From assembly GCF_004346865.1 (NCBI RefSeq), contig NZ_SMGR01000001.1, forward strand, positions 1,364,001 through 1,428,000: a stretch of DNA of 64,000 nt, written 5' to 3'. The DNA is from Shimia isoporae (lineage in GTDB: Bacteria; Pseudomonadota; Alphaproteobacteria; Rhodobacterales; Rhodobacteraceae). Below, piece by piece: positions 44,043 through 52,073 of the stretch. The translations under genes and the position numbers were made by a program. The notes below the pieces were generated by a model, which had not been told where the DNA came from, searched no databases, and saw nothing but the letters and a program-made list of their open reading frames with translations. Position 1 is the first letter of the stretch, and the number at the start of each line of letters is the position of its first letter.

Positions 44043-45406
44043 CAGATGCCCGTCAGAAGCTTCCGCCCAAACCCCAGGCGAGACCGGACAAAGTGTCTTT
44101 ACGCCAGTATGTTAGCCTGTTTCGCAAAGACATACTGAGTGCACAGCCGCAGCGGTTGTATCGGGCTTGGATGGCTGAATTCAAAACTCCTTTCTTCAGG
44201 TCGTTCATGATCAACCAACCTGAATTGGTGAAAACCGTTTTGAAAGATCGGCCAGACGATTTTCCCAAGTCGGCACGCGTGACCGAAGGGTTGCGGCCAT
44301 TGCTGGGCAATTCGGTTTTTGTGAGCAACGGTGAAGTCTGGAAGCGGCAGCGAAGGATCATTGACCCTGCGTTTGAAGGCGGTCGACTGAGAGACACCTA
44401 TCCGGCGATTTTAGAGGCTGCAGAAGCAGCAGTGGCGCGCCTTGAAATTCATGTTGGCGAGGTTGTCGAAATTGAGGAGCAGACGTCTCATGCAGCGGCG
44501 GATGTGATTTTCCGAACGTTGTTTTCGATACCAATCGAACATGAGGTGGCCAGTCAGGTCTTTGACGAGTTCCGCACCTATCAGCGCAGCCAACCCATTG
44601 TGAACATTGCCGCTTTCATTCCCATTCCGAAGTGGTTCCCGCGCGGCTTCAAGCGCGAAACAAAGAATGCGGCCAAAACGATAAACAAGTTGATCCGACA
44701 GCTTACAGAAGGCCGAATGGCGGAGATCGAGGCAGGGACAGCGCCCGACGATCTAGCGACCAAGATCATGACAACGCAAGATCCGTTGACCGGCGAAACA
44801 TTCGATACGGACGAGATGATCGATCAGGTCGCGATCTTCTTTTTGGCGGGTCATGAAACCAGTGCAAGCGCGCTGGCGTGGGCGCTGTATCTCATGGCGA
44901 TCTATCCGGAATGGCAGGAGAAGATCGCCGAAGAAGCAACTGATTTTGATGGGGAATTTTCGTCGGTCAGCAAGTTGCGTGTGAGCCGTGATGTATTTCG
45001 GGAGACCCTGAGGCTTTACCCGCCTGTGCCAATGATGGTGCGCGAAGCGGCCTGTCCGCAGGAGTTTCGTGAAAGAAGCGTGCCGACAGGGTCACAGGTT
45101 GTCGTTTCCCCATGGCATTTGCATCGACACGAGCGGATTTGGGACAATCCCGATGGCTTCGATCCCACCAGATGGGGCACGGAGAATGGAAAAGCCTGTG
45201 CGCGAGAAGCCTATATACCATTCTCCGCAGGTTCACGCGTTTGCACAGGTGCAGGGTTCGCGATGGTAGAGGGGCCTCTAATTTTGTCTATGATCCTCAA
45301 GCACTTCCGAGTGACCGCTGAGGGACCTGAACCCGTTCCGGTGGCGCATTTAACTGTGCGGTCAAAGGATGGTATCCGGCTGCGGATTGAGCGGCGTCAG
45401 GTATAG
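44039..45406 (+). CDS. Cytochrome P450
   Basis: A 455-residue haem monooxygenase. Motifs: I-helix AGHETSASALAW, K-helix ETLRLYPPVPMMVREA (ExxR), and haem-binding FSAGSRVCTGAGFA with the proximal Cys. There is no membrane anchor, so it is soluble as usual for bacteria. It needs ferredoxin or other redox partners, absent from the window. The overlap with the membrane hydrolase upstream means the two probably act on one substrate. Substrate unknown; the N-terminus resembles CYP types acting on fatty acids or terpenoids, only inference. Confidence 0.95.
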   Translation: MTDARQKLPPKPQARPDKVSLRQYVSLFRKDILSAQPQRLYRAWMAEFKTPFFRSFMINQPELVKTVLKDRPDDFPKSARVTEGLRPLLGNSVFVSNGEVWKRQRRIIDPAFEGGRLRDTYPAILEAAEAAVARLEIHVGEVVEIEEQTSHAAADVIFRTLFSIPIEHEVASQVFDEFRTYQRSQPIVNIAAFIPIPKWFPRGFKRETKNAAKTINKLIRQLTEGRMAEIEAGTAPDDLATKIMTTQDPLTGETFDTDEMIDQVAIFFLAGHETSASALAWALYLMAIYPEWQEKIAEEATDFDGEFSSVSKLRVSRDVFRETLRLYPPVPMMVREAACPQEFRERSVPTGSQVVVSPWHLHRHERIWDNPDGFDPTRWGTENGKACAREAYIPFSAGSRVCTGAGFAMVEGPLILSMILKHFRVTAEGPEPVPVAHLTVRSKDGIRLRIERRQV

Positions 45407-45411
45407 TCTGT

Positions 45412-45434
45412 AACACGTCGGTATAGCGTCGGTG
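45412..45434 (+). repeat. CGTCGG-type short repeat after the P450 gene
   Basis: AACACGTCGGTATAGCGTCGGTG, 5 bases after the P450 stop, matches the second half of the post-mfd sequence (17438-17456). It lies in the 28-base gap between convergent genes. The function is not known. Confidence 0.5.
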
Positions 45435-47249
45435 TCAGTCCTCCCACCACCAGAGCTGAGGCATCCAATCCGCGCCATCGCCATAAATCGGCAACTCGTC
45501 TGGATATTTCATCTCTTTTCGGTGGGCGATGCGTCCAACGGAATAGGTCCAGATCGGGATGATGTAGCGTCCTGTTGTCAAAACGCGGTCCAACGCACGC
45601 GTTGCGGCCACGAAATCATCCTGGGTCTCGGCTGTCAGCATTTCCGTGATCATGGCGTCTGCTGCGGCCGACGCGATTCCTGCTAGGTTGCGTGACCCGG
45701 GCTGTGCAACCGCGCCCGACCCCCAATAGAGGCGCTGTTCGTTGCCGGGACTAAGGGACAGAGCGCGACGTTCCTTGGTGATGTCAAAGTCGAAATTGCC
45801 GGTGCGTTGGGCATATTGGGCGTTGTCGACAAGAGTCACCGATACATCGATGCCAAGTTGTTCGAGCGACTTTCGCCATATGTCGACAACGGCTTTGTTC
45901 TGATTGTCATTCTGAGGGAGAAGAATGTCCAGCGAGAGCGTTTCTCCGGACGCGTTCCGCATCTTGCCATCGACGATGTCCCAACCGGCTTCGTTCAGCA
46001 GTTTTACGGCGGTCCGCAGGTTGCGACGGTTGCGGGCAGAGCCGTCCGAGGCAGGTAAGTCGTAGCCTGACAGGGCTTCTTCTGGCAATTCGTCGGCAAA
46101 GGGCGTGAGCAACTGCTGTACTCTGCCTGTGGCCGGACCCGGTTGCATGGACAATAGCGAGCCTGAGAAAAACGACGTGATCCGCGGTTGGCGACCGCCT
46201 GTCATCGTGTCGTTGATATATTCGAAATTGAAGCTGTGCATCAGCGCGTCGCGCACCCGGATGTCATCAAGCGGCGCGCGGCGCGTGTTCATAACGAAAC
46301 CGGTGATGCCGGACGGCTTCTGATGTTCAATCTCGGATTTGACAATGTCTCCTGACTGCACAGCGGGAAAAGAATACTGGCTGGCCCATTTTTCAGCGTT
46401 GAACTCGCGGGCATAGGAAATGTCGCCTGCCTTGAAGCTTTCAAACAGGACTTCGCCATCACCGTAGAAGTCTATCCGTATCTCGTCGAAGTTGTTTGTG
46501 CCCTGCCGGAACGGAACATCCTTTCCCCAGTAGTTGGGGTCGCGTTTCAGCGTGACCTGCCGTCCGGCTTCGAAATCGGCGACGACATAGGGCGCCGAAC
46601 CGATCGGGAAGTTCTCCAGGGTTGCATCGGTCAAGGCGCTGTTTTCGTATTGGGCCTTTTTCAGGATCGGTCGTAGGCCTGCGATCAATGCCAGTTCGCG
46701 ATTGTCTGTATTGAAAGTCAGGCGGACCGACCGCGGACCGGTAGCCTCAATAATGGCGACCTGATTCCAGAACGTGTGGTAGCGGGGGTGGCCTTCGGTG
46801 CCGAGAGTTTCATATGACCAGATCACATCCTCAATTGTGACCGGTGACCCATCAGAAAAGCGGGCCTCTTCTCGCAGAGTGAACTCGACCCAGCTTCGAT
46901 CCGGGGCGGTTTCGATGGTTTCCGCCAAAAGACCATAGAGCGCAAATGGCTCGGCGCGGTTGCGACCCATCATCGACTCATAAGCGAAGAATCGGAGCTG
47001 CCACGGGCTGTTTCCCTTCAGCACAAACGGGTTAAGCGAATCGAATGCGCCGGTGTTTCCGGTTACGATCCTGCCACCCTTGGGGGCGTTGGGGTTGGCG
47101 TAAGGCAAGGCGGAAAAATCAGCAGGCAGCGCAGGTTCGCCGTACATGGCGATACCGTGAGACGGCTCAGCGATTCCCTGTCCAGCCAAGAAAACAAAGG
47201 CTACGGCGGCCCTTGCTGCTATTTTTGGGAAGAAACATACTGGTTTCAT
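45435..47249 (-). CDS. Extracellular solute-binding protein, family 5 (peptide ABC transporter)
   Basis: A 604-residue periplasmic protein with signal peptide KIAARAAVAFVFLAGQGIAEP. Family 5 features include PALPADFSALPYANPNAPKG near the N-terminus and SLNPFVLKGNSP, then a long two-domain body. The pattern is that of YejA-type oligopeptide-binding proteins (ABC importer). No permease or ATPase gene is adjacent within the window, so it may be an orphan receptor. On the opposite strand upstream lies the putative sRNA and bdhA. Confidence 0.92.
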   Translation of the reverse strand: MKPVCFFPKIAARAAVAFVFLAGQGIAEPSHGIAMYGEPALPADFSALPYANPNAPKGGRIVTGNTGAFDSLNPFVLKGNSPWQLRFFAYESMMGRNRAEPFALYGLLAETIETAPDRSWVEFTLREEARFSDGSPVTIEDVIWSYETLGTEGHPRYHTFWNQVAIIEATGPRSVRLTFNTDNRELALIAGLRPILKKAQYENSALTDATLENFPIGSAPYVVADFEAGRQVTLKRDPNYWGKDVPFRQGTNNFDEIRIDFYGDGEVLFESFKAGDISYAREFNAEKWASQYSFPAVQSGDIVKSEIEHQKPSGITGFVMNTRRAPLDDIRVRDALMHSFNFEYINDTMTGGRQPRITSFFSGSLLSMQPGPATGRVQQLLTPFADELPEEALSGYDLPASDGSARNRRNLRTAVKLLNEAGWDIVDGKMRNASGETLSLDILLPQNDNQNKAVVDIWRKSLEQLGIDVSVTLVDNAQYAQRTGNFDFDITKERRALSLSPGNEQRLYWGSGAVAQPGSRNLAGIASAAADAMITEMLTAETQDDFVAATRALDRVLTTGRYIIPIWTYSVGRIAHRKEMKYPDELPIYGDGADWMPQLWWWED

Positions 47250-47324
47250 TGCCTCAACAATCCTGTCTTGCCTTTGTTTTGTTAGGCTTAGGAGTAGCGG
47301 GGGTTTTTAAGCATATCAAACTTT

Positions 47325-47440
47325 TAGCTTGGAGAGCGGCAGTGAAATGCCTATAAAGGAGTCACTGCTCGATAGGTTTCTTGCCTGTATGAAACCTGCC
47401 TCAATAACTTTACGCCCGCTTCGCGCGGGCGTTTTTTTTG
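47325..47440 (+). ncRNA. Candidate Hfq-type small RNA with three hairpins
   Basis: Hairpin 1 GCAGTGA (47339-47345) with TCACTGC (47362-47368); hairpin 2 AGGTTTC (47374-47380) with GAAACCT (47391-47397); a single-stranded U/A-rich stretch CTCAATAACTTTA; hairpin 3 CGCCCGC (47413-47419) with GCGGGCG (47425-47431) followed by eight T's, a Rho-independent terminator. No forward-strand gene lies within about 2 kb upstream to need this terminator, and no protein frame covers the region. The loop of hairpin 1 holds AAAGGAG. The start is uncertain; no good promoter was identified. Family not recognised. Confidence 0.6.
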
Positions 47441-47504
47441 CCCAAAGGCACTTGGTTTAGCGGCCTTACGTAAGACTACGCACGCGCGCTGATTTCCCTT
47501 ATTT

Positions 47505-47517
47505 TGCTGGTGCAGCA
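47505..47517. promoter_or_regulatory. PhaR-like inverted repeat at bdhA
   Basis: TGCTG-GTG-CAGCA is a perfect 5-3-5 inverted repeat, 41 bases before the bdhA ATG, immediately upstream of TATGAT (47521-47526). PhaR, the regulator of polyhydroxybutyrate genes in Paracoccus and Rhodobacter, binds CTGC-N3-4-GCAG-type sites, so this is a plausible operator. No experimental support. Confidence 0.4.
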
Positions 47518-47558
47518 TGGTATGATGCGCGTGCAAAATCTGGATGAGAGGAATCGGC

Positions 47559-48332
47559 ATGAGCCTGACTGGAAAAACCGCGATTATTACCGGCTCAAAC
47601 TCGGGAATCGGTCTTGGTGTAGCTCGGGAAATGGCGCGGGCTGGCGCGAGGGTGATTCTGAATTCTTTTACGGATCGGGACGAGGATCATGCACTTGCTG
47701 CGGAGATTGCCGCGGAATTCGGCGTATTGGCGCGATACATAAAGGCCGACATGTCCAAAGGAGATGAATGCCGCGCGTTAATCGAAGAGGCCGGAGGCTG
47801 CGACGTGTTGGTCAACAATGCGGGCATCCAGCATGTGGCTCCGATCGACGAGTTTCCGACAGATAAATGGGACGCAATTATCGCGATCAACATGAATTCT
47901 GCGTTTCATACCACAGCAGCAGCGCTGCCGTATATGCGCGAGCGTGGCTGGGGGCGTGTGATTAACATTGCCAGCGCGCATGGTCTGACGGCGAGCCCGT
48001 TCAAAGCCGCATATGTCGCGGCGAAACACGGGGTGGTTGGCATGACCAAGACAGTGGCGCTTGAGACTGCCGAAGAACCGATCACCTGCAACGCGATCTG
48101 TCCGGGCTATGTTCTGACTCCTTTGGTCGAAGCACAGATTCCCGACACCATGGAAAAATACAACATGGGCCGTGAAGAGGTGATCAAGAAAGTCATGCTG
48201 GAACGCCAACCGAGCCGCGAATTCGCGACAGTCGAACAGTTGGGGGGCACGGTGTGTTTTCTTGCGTCTGATGCGGCGGCCCAGATTACCGGAACAACGA
48301 TCAGCGTTGACGGTGGCTGGACGGCGCTGTGA
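47559..48332 (+). CDS. bdhA: D-3-hydroxybutyrate dehydrogenase (BdhA)
   Basis: A 257-residue short-chain dehydrogenase: TGSNSGIGLGVA (NAD-binding glycine motif), NNAG, catalytic Ser in INIASAHGL and the AAYVAAKHG Tyr/Lys pair. The long middle stretch TPLVEAQIPDTMEKY with conserved IPD matches 3-hydroxybutyrate dehydrogenases. It oxidises D-3-hydroxybutyrate to acetoacetate, used when PHB is broken down. ATG 47559 has the ribosome site GAGAGGAA; a longer frame from 47544 is not needed. The patatin gene follows by 24 bases. Confidence 0.93.
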   Translation: MSLTGKTAIITGSNSGIGLGVAREMARAGARVILNSFTDRDEDHALAAEIAAEFGVLARYIKADMSKGDECRALIEEAGGCDVLVNNAGIQHVAPIDEFPTDKWDAIIAINMNSAFHTTAAALPYMRERGWGRVINIASAHGLTASPFKAAYVAAKHGVVGMTKTVALETAEEPITCNAICPGYVLTPLVEAQIPDTMEKYNMGREEVIKKVMLERQPSREFATVEQLGGTVCFLASDAAAQITGTTISVDGGWTAL

Positions 48333-48356
48333 CGTGAAACTGCGGAGGGCAGGGCG

Positions 48357-49382
48357 ATGAAACGGATCAACCTTGCCCTTCAGGGCGGCGGTGCGCATGG
48401 CGCGTTCACCTGGGGCGTTCTTGATGTGTTGTTACAGGATGAGGACATCGAGATTGCCGGTGTGACCGGAACATCTGCGGGTGCGCTCAATGCAGCTGCG
48501 TTGAAGGCCGGATTGCTTGAGGGCGGTCGCGACGGCGCACGATCCAATCTGGATTGGCTTTGGCAGCAGATGGGCGCTCAGGACGTGCCGGGTCTATCGG
48601 CTTGGCTGGCGGCGGTGCCACCAGACATGGTGAGCCAGACATTGGAATACAGCTGGCCCTTCATGGCGGCGGATTATTGGCTGCGTATGACATCGCCTTA
48701 TGCGATGGGGCCGTTTTATGCGCACCCGCTTCGCGATCTGGTGGATCAGTTCAGTTTCGATCAGGTCTGCGCAGACGACGGTCCGAAGCTGTTTATCTGT
48801 GCGACGAATGTGCGATCGGGCAAGGCGCGGGTGTTTTCAGGCGCGGAGATTTCCACTGACGTTTTGTTGGCATCAGCCTGTTTGCCAACGCTCTTTCAGG
48901 CCGTGGAGATTGACGACCCGAAAACCGGTGAGCGGGAGGCGTATTGGGACGGTGGCTATACCGGCAATCCGTCGCTTTGGCCGCTCTTTGACCGAAAACT
49001 GCCGGATGACGTTGTCATTGTGAACATCAACCCGCTGCGGCGGGAAGATATCCCGAAGACACCGCAACAGATCACCAACCGGATCAACGAGATCAGTTTC
49101 AATGCTGCGCTGCTGAGCGAATTGCGGGCTGTGGCTTTTGTTCAGCGCCTGATCGCTCAGGGAGCACTCAAGCGGGAAGAAAAGCGCGAGGTGAAGGTCC
49201 ATATGATCGCCGACGACGCGTTTATGACGCGATTGTCTGTGGCAACAAAATCCTGGCCGGTGCCGTCGGTTCTTGGACAACTCAAGGAAGCCGGGCAGAA
49301 CGCGGCCAAGGATTTTCTCGTGGCGCACAAGGACGATCTAAACGTGACCGGTACGGTTGATCTTGCTGCGATGTACAGCTGA
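48357..49382 (+). CDS. Patatin-like phospholipase
   Basis: A 341-residue lipid acyl hydrolase: the oxyanion motif GGGAHGAFTWGVLD, the nucleophile GTSAGALNAA (Ser in G-x-S-x-G), and the catalytic Asp in YWDGGYTGNPSL. These are the Ser/Asp dyad elements of patatins. There is no signal peptide. Its location immediately after bdhA, as often seen in Roseobacters, suggests a role with PHB granules or membrane-lipid turnover; this is inference. Confidence 0.92.
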   Translation: MKRINLALQGGGAHGAFTWGVLDVLLQDEDIEIAGVTGTSAGALNAAALKAGLLEGGRDGARSNLDWLWQQMGAQDVPGLSAWLAAVPPDMVSQTLEYSWPFMAADYWLRMTSPYAMGPFYAHPLRDLVDQFSFDQVCADDGPKLFICATNVRSGKARVFSGAEISTDVLLASACLPTLFQAVEIDDPKTGEREAYWDGGYTGNPSLWPLFDRKLPDDVVIVNINPLRREDIPKTPQQITNRINEISFNAALLSELRAVAFVQRLIAQGALKREEKREVKVHMIADDAFMTRLSVATKSWPVPSVLGQLKEAGQNAAKDFLVAHKDDLNVTGTVDLAAMYS

Positions 49383-49419
49383 CAAAACACAGAAGAGCGC
49401 TCGACGGGCGCGCCGGCTT

Positions 49420-49440
49420 TGTCACTGTGATGGTGTGACA
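49420..49440. other. Inverted repeat TGTCAC-N9-GTGACA between patatin and DUF502 genes
   Basis: A perfect 6-9-6 inverted repeat in the gap between convergent genes. There is no good T-run, so it is a weak terminator candidate or binding site. Confidence 0.3.
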
Positions 49441-49472
49441 GTATCAGGGTATTTTTGACCAGAAAGAAGCGT

Positions 49473-50159
49473 CTATCCGTCGTTATCTTCAGGCGGCATC
49501 GTCGGGTCTTTGGGGTTTGGGTAGACCAGGCCTGCGGAGATCACCAGCTTGGCGGCGTCTTCGACTGACATATCGAGTTCGATAATGTCATCCTTCGGGA
49601 AAAACAGCAGGAACCCGGAGGTCGGGTTGGGCGTGGTGGGCACAAAGACACTCATCAGAGCGCTTGTGGTCGCAGCCGTTTCCGCGACTTCGCCCTTGGC
49701 GTTGGTCGAGATGAAGCCGATGGCCCAGATGCCGCGGCGCGGATATTCGATCAGGCAGGCCTTTTCGAAGCTGCGTTCAGTCTGTGCAAAGACGGTTTCG
49801 GCGATTTGCTTGGCGCCCGAATAGATCGATCGCACCACTGGCATCCGTGCGACGACGCCTTCGCCCCATTTGATCAGGGACCGTCCAATGAGACCTTTGG
49901 CAATCCAGCCGACAAAAACTGTGAAAATCAGGAAAATGATCAGGCCAACACCGCGCAGGTTGATGCCTATGTAATTCTCGGGCTGGATGTTGTCGGGGAT
50001 CAGGGGCAGCACAAAGCCGTCGACCCAGCCAACAAGGGTCCAGATCAGCCAGATCGTCAGGCCAATGGGCAGGATCACCACAATGCCGGTCAGGAAGCTT
50101 GAGCGCAGGCGACCAAAGAATCCGGCTTTATGTTTTTCTTCGTCAAAGGGAGTCGTCAT
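49473..50159 (-). CDS. DUF502 membrane protein
   Basis: A 228-residue protein. Two hydrophobic helices are clear: FLTGIVVILPIGLTIWLIWT and LRGVGLIIFLIFTVFVGWIA, followed by an extra-membrane domain with IRCIYSGAKQIAETV-like region (VVRSIYSGAKQIAE) and VFVPTTPNPTSGFLLFFPKD, the hallmark of DUF502. The family is widespread in bacteria and plants (COV) but its biochemical function is unknown. It is the only gene on its transcript, with psuG further downstream on the same strand. Confidence 0.93.
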   Translation of the reverse strand: MTTPFDEEKHKAGFFGRLRSSFLTGIVVILPIGLTIWLIWTLVGWVDGFVLPLIPDNIQPENYIGINLRGVGLIIFLIFTVFVGWIAKGLIGRSLIKWGEGVVARMPVVRSIYSGAKQIAETVFAQTERSFEKACLIEYPRRGIWAIGFISTNAKGEVAETAATTSALMSVFVPTTPNPTSGFLLFFPKDDIIELDMSVEDAAKLVISAGLVYPNPKDPTMPPEDNDG

Positions 50160-50254
50160 TGCCTGTCCTGCGCTGGTGTTGCCGTTTAGTTAGGCATTTT
50201 GGAAGGGCCACGCAATGGCTTTACCTTAGGTCGGGCGGATGTGACGCGCGCGGA

Positions 50255-51175
50255 TTACGCTTTGGCGCGCAAGCTGCTCATTTCCGTGGCAATTTCAGCC
50301 GCCAGTCGCGCGTTGTTGCGCACCAGAGCGATATTGGCCGTCAGGGATTTTCCGTCGGTCAATTCGAAAATGCGTTGAAGCAGGAACGGTGTCACGCCTT
50401 TGCCGGTAACCCCTTGCTCCTCGGCTTCCTGTGTGGCTTGAGCGATCACAGGTGCCAACTCGCTGGCCGGAATTTCGGCGTCCGCAGGGATCGGGTTGGC
50501 GATGAGTTGACCACCAGGAAGGCGCATGGCCTGACGCATCAGGGCAGAGCGGGCCATCTCGGCGGCGCTGTCCATGCGAAGGGGGGCTGTGAGGTCGGAG
50601 GTTGCAGACCAGAAAGCCGGGAAGCTGTCCTGACCGAATGCGATGACTGGCACCCCGTGGGTTTCGAGGACCTCGAGTGTTTTTGGAATATCAAGGATCG
50701 CTTTGGCGCCCGCGGCAACGACCGTCACAGGTGTCGCGGCAAGTTCCAGAAGATCGGCGGAAATGTCAAAGCTCAGCTCGGCTCCTTTGTGAACGCCGCC
50801 AATGCCTCCGGTCGCAAAAACGTCAATGTTTGCGAGATGTGCGGCAATCATCGTGGCAGCCACGGTTGTCGCGCCCATACCGCCCTTTGCCATGATAACT
50901 GGCATGTCAGCTCGGGACACCTTTGCGACGTCCTTTGCCTGGGCGAGGTCTTCGAGTTGCTGATCGGTCAAGCCAGCATGCAAAGTGCCATGGATCACCG
51001 CAATTGTCGCCGGCGTCGCACCAGCAGCACGAATGTCTGCTTCGACCTGACGGGCGACCTCCAGATTCTGTGGATACGGCATGCCGTGGGTGATGATCGT
51101 GCTTTCCAAAGCGACAACCGGCGTGCCGTTTTTCTGGGCTTCGATCACTTCGGGGGAGCGGACGAGAGTCATCAT
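50255..51175 (-). CDS. psuG: Pseudouridine-5'-phosphate glycosidase PsuG
   Basis: A 306-residue enzyme that splits pseudouridine-5'-phosphate to uracil and ribose-5-phosphate. Family motifs include ALESTIITHGMPYPQNLE near the start, ATGGIGGVHKGAE and GAKAILDIPKTLE. The ATG overlaps the stop of the kinase gene by 4 bases. Together they salvage pseudouridine from RNA turnover. Confidence 0.96.
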   Translation of the reverse strand: MMTLVRSPEVIEAQKNGTPVVALESTIITHGMPYPQNLEVARQVEADIRAAGATPATIAVIHGTLHAGLTDQQLEDLAQAKDVAKVSRADMPVIMAKGGMGATTVAATMIAAHLANIDVFATGGIGGVHKGAELSFDISADLLELAATPVTVVAAGAKAILDIPKTLEVLETHGVPVIAFGQDSFPAFWSATSDLTAPLRMDSAAEMARSALMRQAMRLPGGQLIANPIPADAEIPASELAPVIAQATQEAEEQGVTGKGVTPFLLQRIFELTDGKSLTANIALVRNNARLAAEIATEMSSLRAKA

Positions 51176-52065
51176 GTGGCGTGTTCTCCGGAAACGTATT
51201 TGGCGGCAGCTGTAAGGGCACGAGACAGTGCCTCTTCGCGGCTGGCGTTCTGGGATTCGGCCACAATGTGCGCGGCCATGAAAGTGTCGCCGGCTCCGGT
51301 GACGCGGGTCACAAGCACGGAAGGCGGTTGTTGTGTGATGATGCCGTCTTGGGTGCCGTCTGATGCATCGTTGCCGCCGTCGGTAACCAGTGCGCGGGCC
51401 GCCCCGCGATCTAGCAAACCCTGTGCGGCGTCTTTTGACGTTTCAAATTCCCGCTGGCACAGGTATCCGGCTTCCTCGAGATTGACGTAGAGAACGGCAC
51501 GGGAGTGCATCAGGAACGGCATAAGCCGTTCGGCTTTGCCCGGTGAGGCAGGAGCGACGCGCAGGTCGGCTGCTTCGAAGTATGGGCTGCGGGCGATCTG
51601 GTCCAGAAGGCGTTGTGTCAGGTTGCCATCCAGCGCGATCAAGCCGGAATACGGCGCGGTTTCCGACCCCAGTGTTCCGTCTTCGAGCGGTGCAAGAATT
51701 TTGTCTCCGGCCGCTTCCAAGCTGTGGGCGTCTGCAATGGCTGCAATCAAGCCGTTTTTGCCCTCGACCGCCATATAGGTGTCTGTGGGGAGATCGGCTG
51801 ACCGGTAGACGAAGTCCATGATCGCGCCCATCTCGGTGCAAGCGGTCATGAGTTCGTCGCCCTCGGCGTCCTGACCGATTGCTGTGAGTGTCGCCGGTCG
51901 CAAACCAAATCGCGCAAGCGTCATGGCGATGTTCCAGGCAACGCCCCCGGGGAGCCGGGTGATGCGCCCCGGAACATCGGAGCCCTGACGCATGTGGCTT
52001 GGCGCGCGTCCTATGATGTCCCAGAGGACCGAGCCGATGCAGAGAATGTCTGGCGACTGGGACAT
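51172..52065 (-). CDS. psuK: PfkB-family kinase, probable pseudouridine kinase
   Basis: A 297-residue ribokinase-family kinase. PfkB motif 2 is VTGAGDTFMAAHI, with the catalytic Asp, and motif 1 appears around RLPGGVAWNIAMTLARFG. Coupling by a 4-base overlap to psuG strongly supports pseudouridine as the substrate. It starts 8 bases after the stop of the ThiE-like gene, so thiE-like, psuK and psuG are one operon. Confidence 0.92.
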   Translation of the reverse strand: MSQSPDILCIGSVLWDIIGRAPSHMRQGSDVPGRITRLPGGVAWNIAMTLARFGLRPATLTAIGQDAEGDELMTACTEMGAIMDFVYRSADLPTDTYMAVEGKNGLIAAIADAHSLEAAGDKILAPLEDGTLGSETAPYSGLIALDGNLTQRLLDQIARSPYFEAADLRVAPASPGKAERLMPFLMHSRAVLYVNLEEAGYLCQREFETSKDAAQGLLDRGAARALVTDGGNDASDGTQDGIITQQPPSVLVTRVTGAGDTFMAAHIVAESQNASREEALSRALTAAAKYVSGEHAT

Positions 52066-52073
52066 GGAGTACC

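Larger units (their letters stand above)
47250..47558. other. 309-base intergenic region with candidate sRNA and bdhA promoter
   Basis: The left half holds the candidate small RNA (47325-47440); the right half has CTTACGTAAG (47465-47474), a 5-3-5 inverted repeat TGCTG-GTG-CAGCA (47505-47517) and a TATGAT -10-like box at 47521, probably the bdhA promoter. No protein gene is seen. Confidence 0.6.
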
